Positions 1-10,397 of a DNA stretch of 64,000 nucleotides are shown here, one piece after another (position 1 is the first letter of the stretch; every line of letters begins with the position of its first letter). The stretch comes from Fidelibacterota bacterium (lineage in GTDB: Bacteria > Fidelibacterota > Marinisomatia > SCGC-AAA003-L08 > JACNLC01). The notes beneath the pieces were generated by a model, which was not told the origin of the DNA, did no database searches, and saw nothing but the letters and a program-made list of their open reading frames with translations. The position numbers were made by a program, and so were the translations under genes. The stretch spans positions 1-64,000 of the forward strand of contig JABMOW010000008.1 in assembly GCA_013204025.1 (NCBI GenBank). Reading direction: 5' to 3'.

Positions 1-141
1 ATTATATACTCCGACTATTTTCTTGTATACTTTTACGTCACTATTTTTTTAATCTCCGTCGTGAAGTCAGCGTACTGTTAATCCGTTGACGAAAAAAATA
101 CCGTCCAATTACCGTCAAGTCACATTTATTCTCGACGGAAA

Positions 142-210
142 CACTGCGTACTTCAAAGCCGCTGTGTGGCAGTGATGTCACAGGTGTGTTCGATTCGCAC
201 ACGCTTCCGC
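142..210 (+). other. tRNA-like 3' region (possible decayed tRNA with long variable arm)
   Basis: CTTCAAA loop (151-157), stem-loop TGGCA-GTGA-TGTCA (167-180), T-arm-like GTGTG-TTCGATT-CGCAC (184-200) followed by ACGCTTCCG. No matching 5' acceptor or D-arm found. Confidence 0.25.
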
Positions 211-459
211 TATAAAATTGTGTTCCCTGCCCGATCGCAGGTGGGGATTCGCACATTCTTCCGCAAATCTCCTGCAATACATCGTGTTACTATAAATTAA
301 TTACAATCTATCCCAGTTAACTTCTGATAATTCTACCAACACAAAGATATATTAAAAAAATAAATATCGAAAGGTTGTAATTATCTCTGGACATAAGTAA
401 CTACAATATTTTAAATTATTAACAATCTACAACAAAAATACTAATATAAAAGGAATATC

Positions 460-2367
460 ATGAGAAGGATTCTATCATTAATTATAGTTTTGTACTTCTT
501 AATAATCAGTGGTTGTGCCAAGGTTGCTTGGATGACCATTGACCCCATACAGCTAGCCTCAACTGAGTTCTCTGAACACCCTGAAATCCATGCATATATT
601 TTGCATAAACAAATGGATGTTTGGGCTTTTGGGAGGAAAGTTAGCGAGGTATCACCTTCACGGAAAGTAATTTACGAATTCAAGGAACAGCGAAAAATCT
701 ATTCCAATGAAGGGATGAAATATGCGACAATTAATATTCGTGATTTTAAAAGATCAAGTTTCTTGAAAATTGTTGCCAGAACTATTCATCCGGATGGATC
801 AATAACTGAGTTAGATCAAAAAAATATTTATGATAAAAAAATTGACGACCTAAAATTTAAATCTTTCACGTTCCCGGATGTGACACCAGGTTCAATTCTG
901 GAATATCAATATAATTACGAAACAGAAAGTATTGTCATAATCAAACCTTTTAGATTTCAAGAATCAGTTCCATTAGCGCATGTTGAATATAATTTTCACA
1001 GTGCCAGAGGATTGGACTATCTGCTTTCATATCGTAATAAACCAAGTTATATTGATTTGGAAAATACTACATTGAAGCTTGCAATAGGAAATTTTAATGT
1101 TCTGTCTTTAAAAGGAGATGATGTACCCATGATAAAGGATGAATTCCTTGGTGCGAGTCTTGAAAGAAACGCCATGGAGGTATTAGCGGTATTAGCAAGG
1201 TTTAGTACAGAGTACGTAATTGATAGTTGGTCCGATATGATTCCCTATATAAATTACAAAGATGAGATAAAAAAAATACCGGAAACAACTCAAATACTGA
1301 ATGACGCTGGTGTTGGCGAGAATCAAAGTGTAAAGGTGCTCGAAACTTTATTGAAATGGGTTCAGGATAATATTGAGTTTAATAATACAAGAGGATTGAA
1401 TTTTTCACCCAAATCCAGTGATAAGACACTTATAGATCGGATTGGAGATAACGAAGATTTAGCTGTATTATTAATGGGTATGCTACAAGAAGTTGGTATT
1501 CGAGTTTACCCGGTGCTTACCAGATTTTATACAAAAGGAGAACCTGTTTCTTCCTTTCCGTATCCGTATCAATTTGACCATGTACTAATACTTGCCGAGG
1601 TGGGATTTGATAAATATTATCTTGACCCTTCCGTCTCCTTTTCTAAAATAAATGAACCGTACTGGAAATCGCAGGATGTAGCGGGTGTGGTGTTAAAAAG
1701 AAAAGAAATTGAGTTTGTCCAAACTCCGAGATCAAATTATTTGGATAACAGCGAAGTTAGCAGTCATCGGATCAGTGGTATTGATCAAAATCGAATTGAT
1801 GTTCAATCTGAAATTCAGTTTTCAGGTGTTAGATTAGATTATCCAAATACTTTTAAGCAAAATGATAGTGACAGACAAAAAGAAAGAATTAACAATTATA
1901 TTCAGAATGATCTGACAAATGCAGTTGTTGATACATTTAGCATCGGAGACGAATCATTATCAATTTCTTATCATGCTGACAATTATTCAATGAAAACAAA
2001 GGATCGGATTATTATCAATCCAAACATATTCAGACGTCAAGATACATCAGTTATTTGGGATGATGAACGGTTTTCAAATTTCTATTATTCATATCCCTTA
2101 TTAACCAAGGATACCTACATTCTTCCAATTCCAGAGGGTTATGAGATTGAAAGTAAACCCTCCGATTATATTTATGAGAATGAAAATTCCGGACTATATT
2201 TTTACAGTGCGTCAAAAGTAAGCCATAACTCAATCATTGTTACAAGAGAAAAAAACATAAGAAAGAGAGTTATATCTCGCGAATTGTACAAAGCTGTGAA
2301 TGATTATTATTCCTTGATTATGGCATCAGATGATGAAGAATTTATTTTTAAACGAATTATAGAATGA
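460..2367 (+). CDS. DUF3857/transglutaminase-like lipoprotein, catalytic Cys apparently lost
   Basis: 635 aa ORF; N-terminal lipoprotein signal (LIISGC); transglutaminase-like core with GDNED in place of GDCKD; His (QFDH) and Asp (YYLDP) retained. Confidence 0.75.
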   Translation: MRRILSLIIVLYFLIISGCAKVAWMTIDPIQLASTEFSEHPEIHAYILHKQMDVWAFGRKVSEVSPSRKVIYEFKEQRKIYSNEGMKYATINIRDFKRSSFLKIVARTIHPDGSITELDQKNIYDKKIDDLKFKSFTFPDVTPGSILEYQYNYETESIVIIKPFRFQESVPLAHVEYNFHSARGLDYLLSYRNKPSYIDLENTTLKLAIGNFNVLSLKGDDVPMIKDEFLGASLERNAMEVLAVLARFSTEYVIDSWSDMIPYINYKDEIKKIPETTQILNDAGVGENQSVKVLETLLKWVQDNIEFNNTRGLNFSPKSSDKTLIDRIGDNEDLAVLLMGMLQEVGIRVYPVLTRFYTKGEPVSSFPYPYQFDHVLILAEVGFDKYYLDPSVSFSKINEPYWKSQDVAGVVLKRKEIEFVQTPRSNYLDNSEVSSHRISGIDQNRIDVQSEIQFSGVRLDYPNTFKQNDSDRQKERINNYIQNDLTNAVVDTFSIGDESLSISYHADNYSMKTKDRIIINPNIFRRQDTSVIWDDERFSNFYYSYPLLTKDTYILPIPEGYEIESKPSDYIYENENSGLYFYSASKVSHNSIIVTREKNIRKRVISRELYKAVNDYYSLIMASDDEEFIFKRIIE

Positions 2368-4316
2368 TTTTTATGCTTAAAATAAAAAAGATTTATTCAA
2401 TTTTTGTGTTGATAGGGTTTTTGACTGCGGCAGTTCCTCAATGGATGAACCCGTATTTTGAATATGATTCAGAATCGAAAGACTCCCGTTACTTATTTGA
2501 GAGTGTCGATATAGAATATGATAACGCTAATCAGAGTGTATCAACCAATCGTACTATAATTTATCTGGGCAATCAACATGATATTGATAATAAAATTCCG
2601 TATTCATTCTATTTTGATAACACGTCAAAACTAAAAAATATTGAGATATTTTATAAAATACCAGGTAAAAAAGTAGCGCGTGTTAAGCAAAAGGAATTGA
2701 AAGAATCGGAAGGGATAGGTATTGAGTTATATTCCGATCATAAGTTCTTGACTTGGTATCCAAATTTCTTGGTTCCGGGGAGTGTTGTGGGAATCGGATA
2801 TACACGTATTGATTTCGCTCCACAATATGTTTTGTGGATACCAATCCAGGATACATATCCAATTGATCTTCTGGAGATCGATTTTCATTATCCCGAAGAG
2901 TGGTATTCTGTCTTCACTCTGTTGAACGATGTAATCAATACTGGCTTGCCTTCAGAAATTCCACTCACTCAACTTGGTAGGCTTACTATTGAACTTAGAA
3001 ATGTACCAAAGTTAAAACCTTTCGAAATCAGACGATTACCGAAGAACGATCGACCAATATTATATTGCCAATTGGGAGTGAATTTGGATAATAGCCATCC
3101 CAAAAAAGCACATGAAAACTGGGGGACTCTGGGTGCTGCTTTTTATAAACATTACTATGCGGAAAAAATTGAGTATCATCCCGGTATTGATTCACTTGTT
3201 ACAGAGTTGACTTCCGGTATGAATTCTGATTATGTTAAAATCAATTCAATCACACAGTGGGTTCAAAAGAATATCAGGTATGTTGCAGTGGAAATTGGTG
3301 ATGGGGGATTTCGACCTTATCCTGCAGATCAAACATTTTATAATAAATACGGCGATTGCAAAGACAAAGCTAATCTACTTAATACCATGTTAGCATACGT
3401 AGGAATTAATGCATTGCCGGTGTTAATTCATACCCGCGGTAATTGGCTTGTAGAAAAGCAATTTCCAGGAAATCAGTTCAATCATGCGATAACTGCAATA
3501 GAAATAAAAGATGAGGATGAGGTTTCTAAACTTAATTCTATTGAAATTGTGAACAGAAAATACGTTCTGTTTGATCCCACTAATCCGATTGTACCATTCG
3601 GTCAACTTCCCGAATATGACGAGGGAGTGAGAGTATTGGTTTTAGAAAGTGAAAGTGGTCATCTGATTGAATCCACTTCGAGGTCCTTCAACGACAATCA
3701 ATATAAAACTAAAATTACATATGATCTTAAAGAAAGTGGCGAAATTTCAGGTGAGCTTTATGGCGAATATGTGGGGCAATCTGCTTATGATTTGATCAGA
3801 ACTCTTAAAGAAGAGGGATCATTCAAGGAAATTGCGAAGGGATTCATTTTGCCCTATTTCTCTGGGAGTACAATTAATGTATATGATATTGAACAGTCCG
3901 ACAGTGCGCCGGATACAGTAAAATTTAATATCAGTTTTGAAGTCCCTGTGAACGGTAAATACCTTAAAAAAGTAATTCCATTTGAGATTAATCAATACAG
4001 TACCAATTTGAGCACATATGATGAAGACAAAGCAAGTAATGTATATTTTGATAGTCCATACCATAGTCTTGACTCAGTCATCGTTAATTTAGATGATAAT
4101 GTTAAAATTGTTGAATTACCGGAAAATATTCATTACGTCAATGATTTAGGTGAATATCACGCGGAATTTACTTCAAATGGCAATAATTGTATAATGGCCA
4201 CCCAATTCTCAATATTTAATCGATTTATCCCAAAAGAAAAGTACTCACAGCTTAGAGAGTTATATGATATTAGATATTCTGGAGAAAAGTCCATTCTATT
4301 CTTGGAAAATAATTGA
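2364..4316 (+). CDS. DUF3857 and transglutaminase domain protein
   Basis: 650 aa ORF; KYGDCKDKANLL, QFNHA and LFDPTN triad motifs; overlaps upstream gene by 4 bp. Confidence 0.85.
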   Translation: MIFMLKIKKIYSIFVLIGFLTAAVPQWMNPYFEYDSESKDSRYLFESVDIEYDNANQSVSTNRTIIYLGNQHDIDNKIPYSFYFDNTSKLKNIEIFYKIPGKKVARVKQKELKESEGIGIELYSDHKFLTWYPNFLVPGSVVGIGYTRIDFAPQYVLWIPIQDTYPIDLLEIDFHYPEEWYSVFTLLNDVINTGLPSEIPLTQLGRLTIELRNVPKLKPFEIRRLPKNDRPILYCQLGVNLDNSHPKKAHENWGTLGAAFYKHYYAEKIEYHPGIDSLVTELTSGMNSDYVKINSITQWVQKNIRYVAVEIGDGGFRPYPADQTFYNKYGDCKDKANLLNTMLAYVGINALPVLIHTRGNWLVEKQFPGNQFNHAITAIEIKDEDEVSKLNSIEIVNRKYVLFDPTNPIVPFGQLPEYDEGVRVLVLESESGHLIESTSRSFNDNQYKTKITYDLKESGEISGELYGEYVGQSAYDLIRTLKEEGSFKEIAKGFILPYFSGSTINVYDIEQSDSAPDTVKFNISFEVPVNGKYLKKVIPFEINQYSTNLSTYDEDKASNVYFDSPYHSLDSVIVNLDDNVKIVELPENIHYVNDLGEYHAEFTSNGNNCIMATQFSIFNRFIPKEKYSQLRELYDIRYSGEKSILFLENN

Positions 4317-4442
4317 TTAGAACTCGAACTGGTATCGAATATCTTACTAGTTAGGCTCTTCACATTGTATAGTAAAAAGTTCTGCTAACGAATGTTGTAA
4401 GTAACTCGTACTTATTATATGAAGTTGGTGCAAAATTAAAAA

Positions 4443-5324
4443 ATGACTAGGAGGTGTGTGATTATAAAATACATGACATTAATTACTCTGATTTCGATGG
4501 TTTTCAGCAGTGCCCCGGATTCACTCAAACTATCCGTAATTACCACTCCTGCGGAGACTGATGTGATAATCAATTATAATTCTGTTGGAAAATCTCCCCT
4601 GTTTTCAGAGATGATATATTTCCAAAATCTTTTTTTAATCGAATTAAAAAAGGATGGTTATATTCCACTCCGCTTTCCCCTTGATGAACCATATGGATCC
4701 TACACACTGGACTGTAATATGGTTAGTATTGCTGAGTCCGAACGCATACAGAAAAGAATAGACAAATTACTATTTCAGCGGTACCGAGATCCCATGCTGA
4801 TCAGTGCTATGGTGGCGTTGATTGGTGGAGGAGCTCTCAATAATGTAGTACGCAATGAATGGAAGAGTTACAGTTACCTCAGAAACAACGGATATCATCC
4901 ATCCAAAGATAAAATTGAGAAATACGTAAAAAGATCGGAAGCATTAATATACTCGATGTCATTTTTTGTATCAGTTCCGGTACTGACAAATTACAGACAC
5001 ATTAGGTCAAAGGAAAAAATTCCGGAGTATCAATTTCAACACGATTATTTAAAAAATCGAACCCGACATCAAAATGCACCCTATAATTTCATGGTTTGTT
5101 TTGTAGGAGGGAGTACATTACAGTTATTGTCTAATACGCTAAAATCCAGAGAAAGTACTGCAATTTGGCAGGAGGATTTTCCTGACCTAAAATTGTCTGA
5201 CTCTTTTGAATTTACAGCCAATACGCTTTACATATACGGAGCGATGGAACTAATAAACTGGATTTTATTGAAAAAGCATAAGCCCACAATTAACAAATAC
5301 GTTCAAATCAGATTGAATAACTAG
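4443..5324 (+). CDS. PEGA domain-containing protein
   Basis: 293 aa ORF; signal peptide; SVITTPAETDVIINYNSVGKSP...IELKKDGYIPL resembles PEGA. Confidence 0.6.
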   Translation: MTRRCVIIKYMTLITLISMVFSSAPDSLKLSVITTPAETDVIINYNSVGKSPLFSEMIYFQNLFLIELKKDGYIPLRFPLDEPYGSYTLDCNMVSIAESERIQKRIDKLLFQRYRDPMLISAMVALIGGGALNNVVRNEWKSYSYLRNNGYHPSKDKIEKYVKRSEALIYSMSFFVSVPVLTNYRHIRSKEKIPEYQFQHDYLKNRTRHQNAPYNFMVCFVGGSTLQLLSNTLKSRESTAIWQEDFPDLKLSDSFEFTANTLYIYGAMELINWILLKKHKPTINKYVQIRLNN

Positions 5325-5352
5325 AGTGATAGTTCTACTATAATTACCCAAT

Positions 5353-6300
5353 ATGAGAAAATCAGTGATAATTCATAATTATAAAAAGATTATTCTGGTG
5401 TCTGTATTCATCAGTTTAAGTGTTATGGGTGAGAATACAGACTCTATTCTTACCCAGAACCTCTATTCACATGTCCAATTCTTATCAAATACTCCCGGTT
5501 ACCGAAATCATTTAAATATCCATTCCTTAAACATTGCAGCCGGGTACATTGATTCTGTGTTATCTATGTTCAGTCATCGTGTTGAAATTCAATCGTTTAC
5601 TGTAGATAGCTTATCGTACCAGAATATTATTTGTTCTTTTGGGCCGGAGGCTGGAGAGAGAATTATTGTCGGTGCTCACTATGACGTATGTTATTTTCAA
5701 TCAGGAGCTGATGACAACGCAAGCGGGGTTGCCGGACTTTTAGAATTAGCCCGTCTTCTATCCGAAAATACGACAGAATTAGAATGCAGAATCGATTTGG
5801 TCGCCTATTCACTGGAAGAACCTCCCAATTTTAAACGCGAGAGCATGGGAAGTTACGTCCATGCAAAAAGTCTGTATGATTCTAAAGTGGATATCAAATT
5901 GATGATCAGCCTGGATATGATTGGGTACTTCAACGAAAATCCCAATACACAGCATTTTCCGATAGGATTAATGAAATTATTTTACCCTGATAAAGCAAAT
6001 TTCATCGCTGTGATAAGTAATTATCAAAATTATTTTTCCGGGGTAAAAGTGAAGCGATTGTTGAGTAATAATTCCTCGATAAAAGTATGTCAGTTTAGCG
6101 GTCCATCTATTTTGGAAGGGATTGATTTTTCTGATCATTTAAACTTTTGGAAATTTGGGTACGACGCGGTTTTTATTTCAGACACGGCTTTTTACAGAAA
6201 CCAAAATTATCACAAAAAGACTGATACCATTGAAACCCTAAATTTTGAATTACTGTCGGAATTAGTAAAAGGGATACATCTTACAATCAAACAATTGTAA
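5353..6300 (+). CDS. M28 family metallopeptidase
   Basis: 315 aa ORF; GAHYD, GADDNASGVAGLLELAR, SLEEP and SLDMIGY motifs. Confidence 0.8.
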   Translation: MRKSVIIHNYKKIILVSVFISLSVMGENTDSILTQNLYSHVQFLSNTPGYRNHLNIHSLNIAAGYIDSVLSMFSHRVEIQSFTVDSLSYQNIICSFGPEAGERIIVGAHYDVCYFQSGADDNASGVAGLLELARLLSENTTELECRIDLVAYSLEEPPNFKRESMGSYVHAKSLYDSKVDIKLMISLDMIGYFNENPNTQHFPIGLMKLFYPDKANFIAVISNYQNYFSGVKVKRLLSNNSSIKVCQFSGPSILEGIDFSDHLNFWKFGYDAVFISDTAFYRNQNYHKKTDTIETLNFELLSELVKGIHLTIKQL

Positions 6301-6360
6301 TGAAAATCAACCAAAACCCGACTTTAGAGAAGTTCATTCCTATCTGTTTAATCCATAACT

Positions 6361-9228
6361 TTGGAGGTTAACATGTTTGTTCAACGAATCTTTACAATTA
6401 TAGTTCTCATTTCAACTGTATGGACACAATTCAACTGGCAGGATGGTGGTGTCCCTGTTCAAACCTATTGGGGTAAAGAGTGGTTCGAAGCAGCTGTTTT
6501 GAGTGGAGATGATTTGATTATAGCCTGGTCTGATTCTCAAATGGGCAGCCCCGACGTATATGCACAGAAATTTGACTCTGATGGAAATCCATATTGGGAT
6601 GATGGTGGTATTCCAATTTTCATAGGTGAAGGCACTCAACGTGATGTAAAAATGATAACGGACAACAACGGAGGTGCATATATTTTCTGGGCAGAACCTA
6701 ATTATGACGGCTGTGCAGAAATAATGGTACAACATATGAATTCTGATGGTGGATTATTGTGGGAACTTGACGGTATTTCTCTTGGGTTGTCGTACTCGGA
6801 ATCATTTGCTCTGGATACGAGATACAAAGTCATCAGTGACAATAATGGCGGAGTATTTTTTTATTATTATGATTGTGATTCTGGTAATTCAATTATTTAT
6901 CTAAACGAAACAGGTATTTACACCACACCAGAAGAATTCCAATTTCCTTTTAGTAATTATATAGATATTAAGATTGCTAGCGATTACAATGGCGCTTTGA
7001 TTTGTGTTTTTCGCTTGATGGAAGGTATTTATGCAATGAAATTTAATCATTCAGGCGAACCATTATGGGGGACTACCGATGGAATTGTACAGATATATGA
7101 TAGTGGAGGAATTATGCCAAATTTTAGTACTGCCATACTAGAAGACTCGTCAATAGCAATTGCATATGTACTTCAAAATTCAGATGATAACCTACAGGGA
7201 TTATATTTACAAATTATTAATCAATATGGAGGCCTAGAGTTTGAAGAGGGTGGGATTCCAATTCGGTTAGATCAAGATTTCGATTCTCCAATCAGTCTTA
7301 TCGCAGATGGAAATAATGTGTATGCAATTTGGACTGAATATCCCGAAGAATTCAGGATGCAACACATTTCAAGTGATGGCTGGTTAAATCTTCAAAATGA
7401 TGGGTTAATTATTCCGGGTATAAATAATTATCATGTTTTGGATGTAGTTTCTGATCTGAATGGTGCTTTAAATATCCTTGTAAATTATAATAACTTAGAT
7501 AATTTAATTTTGCAGAAATATGATCCATCAGCAGGATTCACATTTGGGGAGTTTGGTTTAGATTTACTACCATCAGTTTCAGACATATCAAACGGGAAAA
7601 TATTATCTGGATCTCAGGAAAGTCTATGGGTGATGGTTAATCAACCTTCAGATTCACAAAATAATTTATTTGCACAAAAAATAGTAAACGATGCTCCATT
7701 TTTTGAAGAGGAGGGTATAACGCTTTACCAGTCCAATTCATTTCTAAGTGCAGATAATCTATCTTCGATTCAATTGGATAGCGACAGTTATTTGTTATAT
7801 TGGGAAGATGTGTTAAATACAGAAATTGCCGGTCGAATTGTAAATAATGGATATGTATCAGACTTAATTTCCTTGACCACGCATCCATCGCATCATCCAA
7901 CGATAATTCAGGTTGAGGATCATTATTTCATGAGTTATATAAAAATTGGTGTGTGGGGTGAATATCAGGCTGCATTCATCATGTTTGATAATTCTCTCGT
8001 ACCTATAACAGACCCGGAAGGATTTGTAATTAGTAATTCTAATAATTCGAATATTTCAATGCCGATATCAAATAGTTGTACCAATAATAACAGAGATGTA
8101 TTTGTGACGTATTCGGTACAAGATTTGGTTGGTTCGTCCGGATTAAATATATTTATACAAAAAATAAACGATTTAGGTTTACCAGAATGGGTGGAAGGAG
8201 GTATACTATTGACGGATAACGATTACACTGACGAAATAGTTCAACATGTTTCGTCAAATCCGAATTCAGGTGCGGTTGTGTTTTGGTCCACCAATAGTTT
8301 TGGAAGTAAAAGTTTATTCGTCACATCATTAGATGAAGATGGTGATTTTATTACCGAATGGGGAAATGAACCGGTAGCTTTGGATACTTCGGGTAATTTT
8401 CGTCGAGCATGGTTCCAAGAAGGAACAGATGGTATCCTCGTTACGTGGACACAAGAAAATGAGCTAGAATGGAAAATATTAGCACGATTTATAAGGTACA
8501 ATGGTGAGTTAGTGCCCGCCACCAACGAAATAGAGGTTTTTAATAGTAATAGTTCTTTTAGGAGCAGTTTAGGATCGGTTCTTTTACAACAGGGAAACTC
8601 CCTTAATGCCGATATTTGCGGGCAGATATTTAATGGCACAAAATATGATCTTCAATGTCGCAAAATCAATATTTTAAATGGCGAAATGTCAGAGATACAA
8701 ATTATATCGAATAGTTCGAACGGAGATTATAATGATTTAGATGTTGAATTAGGTAGCAACCAGGAGCTAATGATTTCATGGGTTGAAAGTGACTCGCCAA
8801 TGTGGGACAATCATGAGTTAAAATATCAGGAATTTACTGAATTCCCAGGTCCTTCAGTGTTTCGTTTTGGAGGTGTGACAGTGAGTAATAATTTTTTTGA
8901 TTTTGATCATATCGGGATTCTTCCCAATTCCAGCGAAGATAATTCAGCATTGATCTACTGGTTAGACGGTCGGCATAGCATTAATTTAGAATATTCTAGT
9001 GTCTATGTTCAATCCAGGACAGTTTTAGACAATAGTTGCAGCGATGTAGTGGGAGACATAAACCGAGATAATATTCTTGATGTCCTTGATCTGATTATAA
9101 TCCTAAATATGATCATAAATGAAGAATCTTTCGAATATTGCCCATTCATTATTTCTGATGCAAATGGAGATGATATTGTTGATATTCTTGATATTGTTCT
9201 CTTAGTGAGTTATATAATGGAAGAGTAA
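6361..9228 (+). CDS. Secreted repeat protein with C-terminal dockerin-like domain
   Basis: 955 aa ORF; signal peptide; repeated W/DG-rich blade-like segments; two C-terminal Ca-binding loops GDINRDNILDVLDLI and SDANGDDIVDILDIV. Confidence 0.7.
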   Translation: MEVNMFVQRIFTIIVLISTVWTQFNWQDGGVPVQTYWGKEWFEAAVLSGDDLIIAWSDSQMGSPDVYAQKFDSDGNPYWDDGGIPIFIGEGTQRDVKMITDNNGGAYIFWAEPNYDGCAEIMVQHMNSDGGLLWELDGISLGLSYSESFALDTRYKVISDNNGGVFFYYYDCDSGNSIIYLNETGIYTTPEEFQFPFSNYIDIKIASDYNGALICVFRLMEGIYAMKFNHSGEPLWGTTDGIVQIYDSGGIMPNFSTAILEDSSIAIAYVLQNSDDNLQGLYLQIINQYGGLEFEEGGIPIRLDQDFDSPISLIADGNNVYAIWTEYPEEFRMQHISSDGWLNLQNDGLIIPGINNYHVLDVVSDLNGALNILVNYNNLDNLILQKYDPSAGFTFGEFGLDLLPSVSDISNGKILSGSQESLWVMVNQPSDSQNNLFAQKIVNDAPFFEEEGITLYQSNSFLSADNLSSIQLDSDSYLLYWEDVLNTEIAGRIVNNGYVSDLISLTTHPSHHPTIIQVEDHYFMSYIKIGVWGEYQAAFIMFDNSLVPITDPEGFVISNSNNSNISMPISNSCTNNNRDVFVTYSVQDLVGSSGLNIFIQKINDLGLPEWVEGGILLTDNDYTDEIVQHVSSNPNSGAVVFWSTNSFGSKSLFVTSLDEDGDFITEWGNEPVALDTSGNFRRAWFQEGTDGILVTWTQENELEWKILARFIRYNGELVPATNEIEVFNSNSSFRSSLGSVLLQQGNSLNADICGQIFNGTKYDLQCRKINILNGEMSEIQIISNSSNGDYNDLDVELGSNQELMISWVESDSPMWDNHELKYQEFTEFPGPSVFRFGGVTVSNNFFDFDHIGILPNSSEDNSALIYWLDGRHSINLEYSSVYVQSRTVLDNSCSDVVGDINRDNILDVLDLIIILNMIINEESFEYCPFIISDANGDDIVDILDIVLLVSYIMEE

Positions 9229-9510
9229 TAATTGACTGTTAGAGTCTCAACTAATGCTGTGAAGCAGTTAAGTAATCCCCACATTTGTAAGCTCGTCGAT
9301 CGCACGCGCTCCTGCTTAAAAAGTAAATCTAATGGTGATCCTGGAAATTATATCACCAAATACTCGTTAATCTATTTTAATAATGTTAGGTTGATATTCT
9401 CAACGAATCATATTCATAGTCTGTACTGAATTCATACTCAAATCTTCCCAGTTAATGACCCATGAACCCCGGATAATTATCCAGACCTTTTCGCTTTTAA
9501 GACGTGAGGA

Positions 9511-9534
9511 TCAGAGGGTAATTTTACCGTCTGA
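9511..9534. promoter_or_regulatory. Near-perfect inverted repeat upstream of the heme cluster
   Basis: TCAGAGGGTAA-TT-TTACCGTCTGA, 10 of 11 arm positions pair; about 40 bp before the first gene. Confidence 0.45.
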
Positions 9535-9572
9535 TTTGACGAAATAATTATCAAATTAATCAGGTAAATAAA

Positions 9573-10397
9573 ATGATACTTTTTATACACAGCGTAAATG
9601 TACTGTTGCCATTGATATATGGTGTTGCTTTGGGAATGTATGCATGGCATTTTTTCCAAAACACTTCCAAAATTGGTGAATATGCCTCTCGGGCTTTATT
9701 GACTGCAATCGTTCTGCATTTAGTCTATCTGGTCAGTCAAGGGGTTCACTTCAGGATATTTCCTGTTGCAACCATATTTGCATCCATGTCCATGTTTGCC
9801 TTGAACATATCCGTTATTTATTTAATTATTGAAAGAATCTCCAAAGATAGAAAAACCGGTATTTTCTTTCTGATCATCATTTTCTGTTTTCAGTTATGTT
9901 CTTCGATGCTGATTACATTCGAATCCCCCACAAACAGCATTTTATCAAATTCCATGTTTGGGATTCATACAACTCTCACCCTATTTGGTGTATCCGCATT
10001 GGCCATTTCTGCGTTGTACTCGATAATGTATTTGATGCTGGCAAAAGAGATCAAACGTCATCGTTTTGGACTAATTTACGACGGCCTTCCCGCATTGGAA
10101 ACTTTGGAAAACATGTCCCGTTACGCAACAGGTGCTGGGATTATTTTTCTGGGTGCGGGGCTTTTTACTGGACATCTATGGAGCTATAAAGTACTTGGCT
10201 ATTTTTTCAAATATGACGTGAAGATCATTGCAAGTGATGTTGCGTGGTTCTTTTACTTATTTGGATGGATTCTTGTAAAAATTCGTCATCTGCATGGATT
10301 GAAGATGAGCCGTGTTGCCATCGGCGGATTTTTAGCATTTATCATTATTTTGTTCGTCGCCAATTTTGTCGATACCACCTTTCACAGTTTTATTTAA
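9573..10397 (+). CDS. CcsA/HemX-like cytochrome c assembly family membrane protein
   Basis: 274 aa polytopic protein directly upstream of hemA; GAGLFTGHLWS and DVAWFFYLFGW resemble the CcsA/HemX family. Confidence 0.75.
   Translation: MILFIHSVNVLLPLIYGVALGMYAWHFFQNTSKIGEYASRALLTAIVLHLVYLVSQGVHFRIFPVATIFASMSMFALNISVIYLIIERISKDRKTGIFFLIIIFCFQLCSSMLITFESPTNSILSNSMFGIHTTLTLFGVSALAISALYSIMYLMLAKEIKRHRFGLIYDGLPALETLENMSRYATGAGIIFLGAGLFTGHLWSYKVLGYFFKYDVKIIASDVAWFFYLFGWILVKIRHLHGLKMSRVAIGGFLAFIIILFVANFVDTTFHSFI

Noticed and set aside
41-277. 78 aa minus-strand ORF
   Set aside because: No recognisable domain or start signals; overlaps the tRNA-like/repeat region and looks like chance.
9240-9325. 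Integron attC-like or second tRNA-like element (hairpin TGCT-GTGA-AGCA, GTTAAGT)
   Set aside because: Lacks the paired RYYYAAC box and any convincing tRNA fold; no integrase nearby.
9232-9429. 65 aa plus-strand ORF after the dockerin gene
   Set aside because: No start codon other than TTG, no domain and odd composition; treated as non-coding.
10244-10396. 51-residue N-terminal extension of hemA in the ORF track
   Set aside because: Overlaps the upstream hemX reading frame; the conserved HemA N-terminus begins at 10397.
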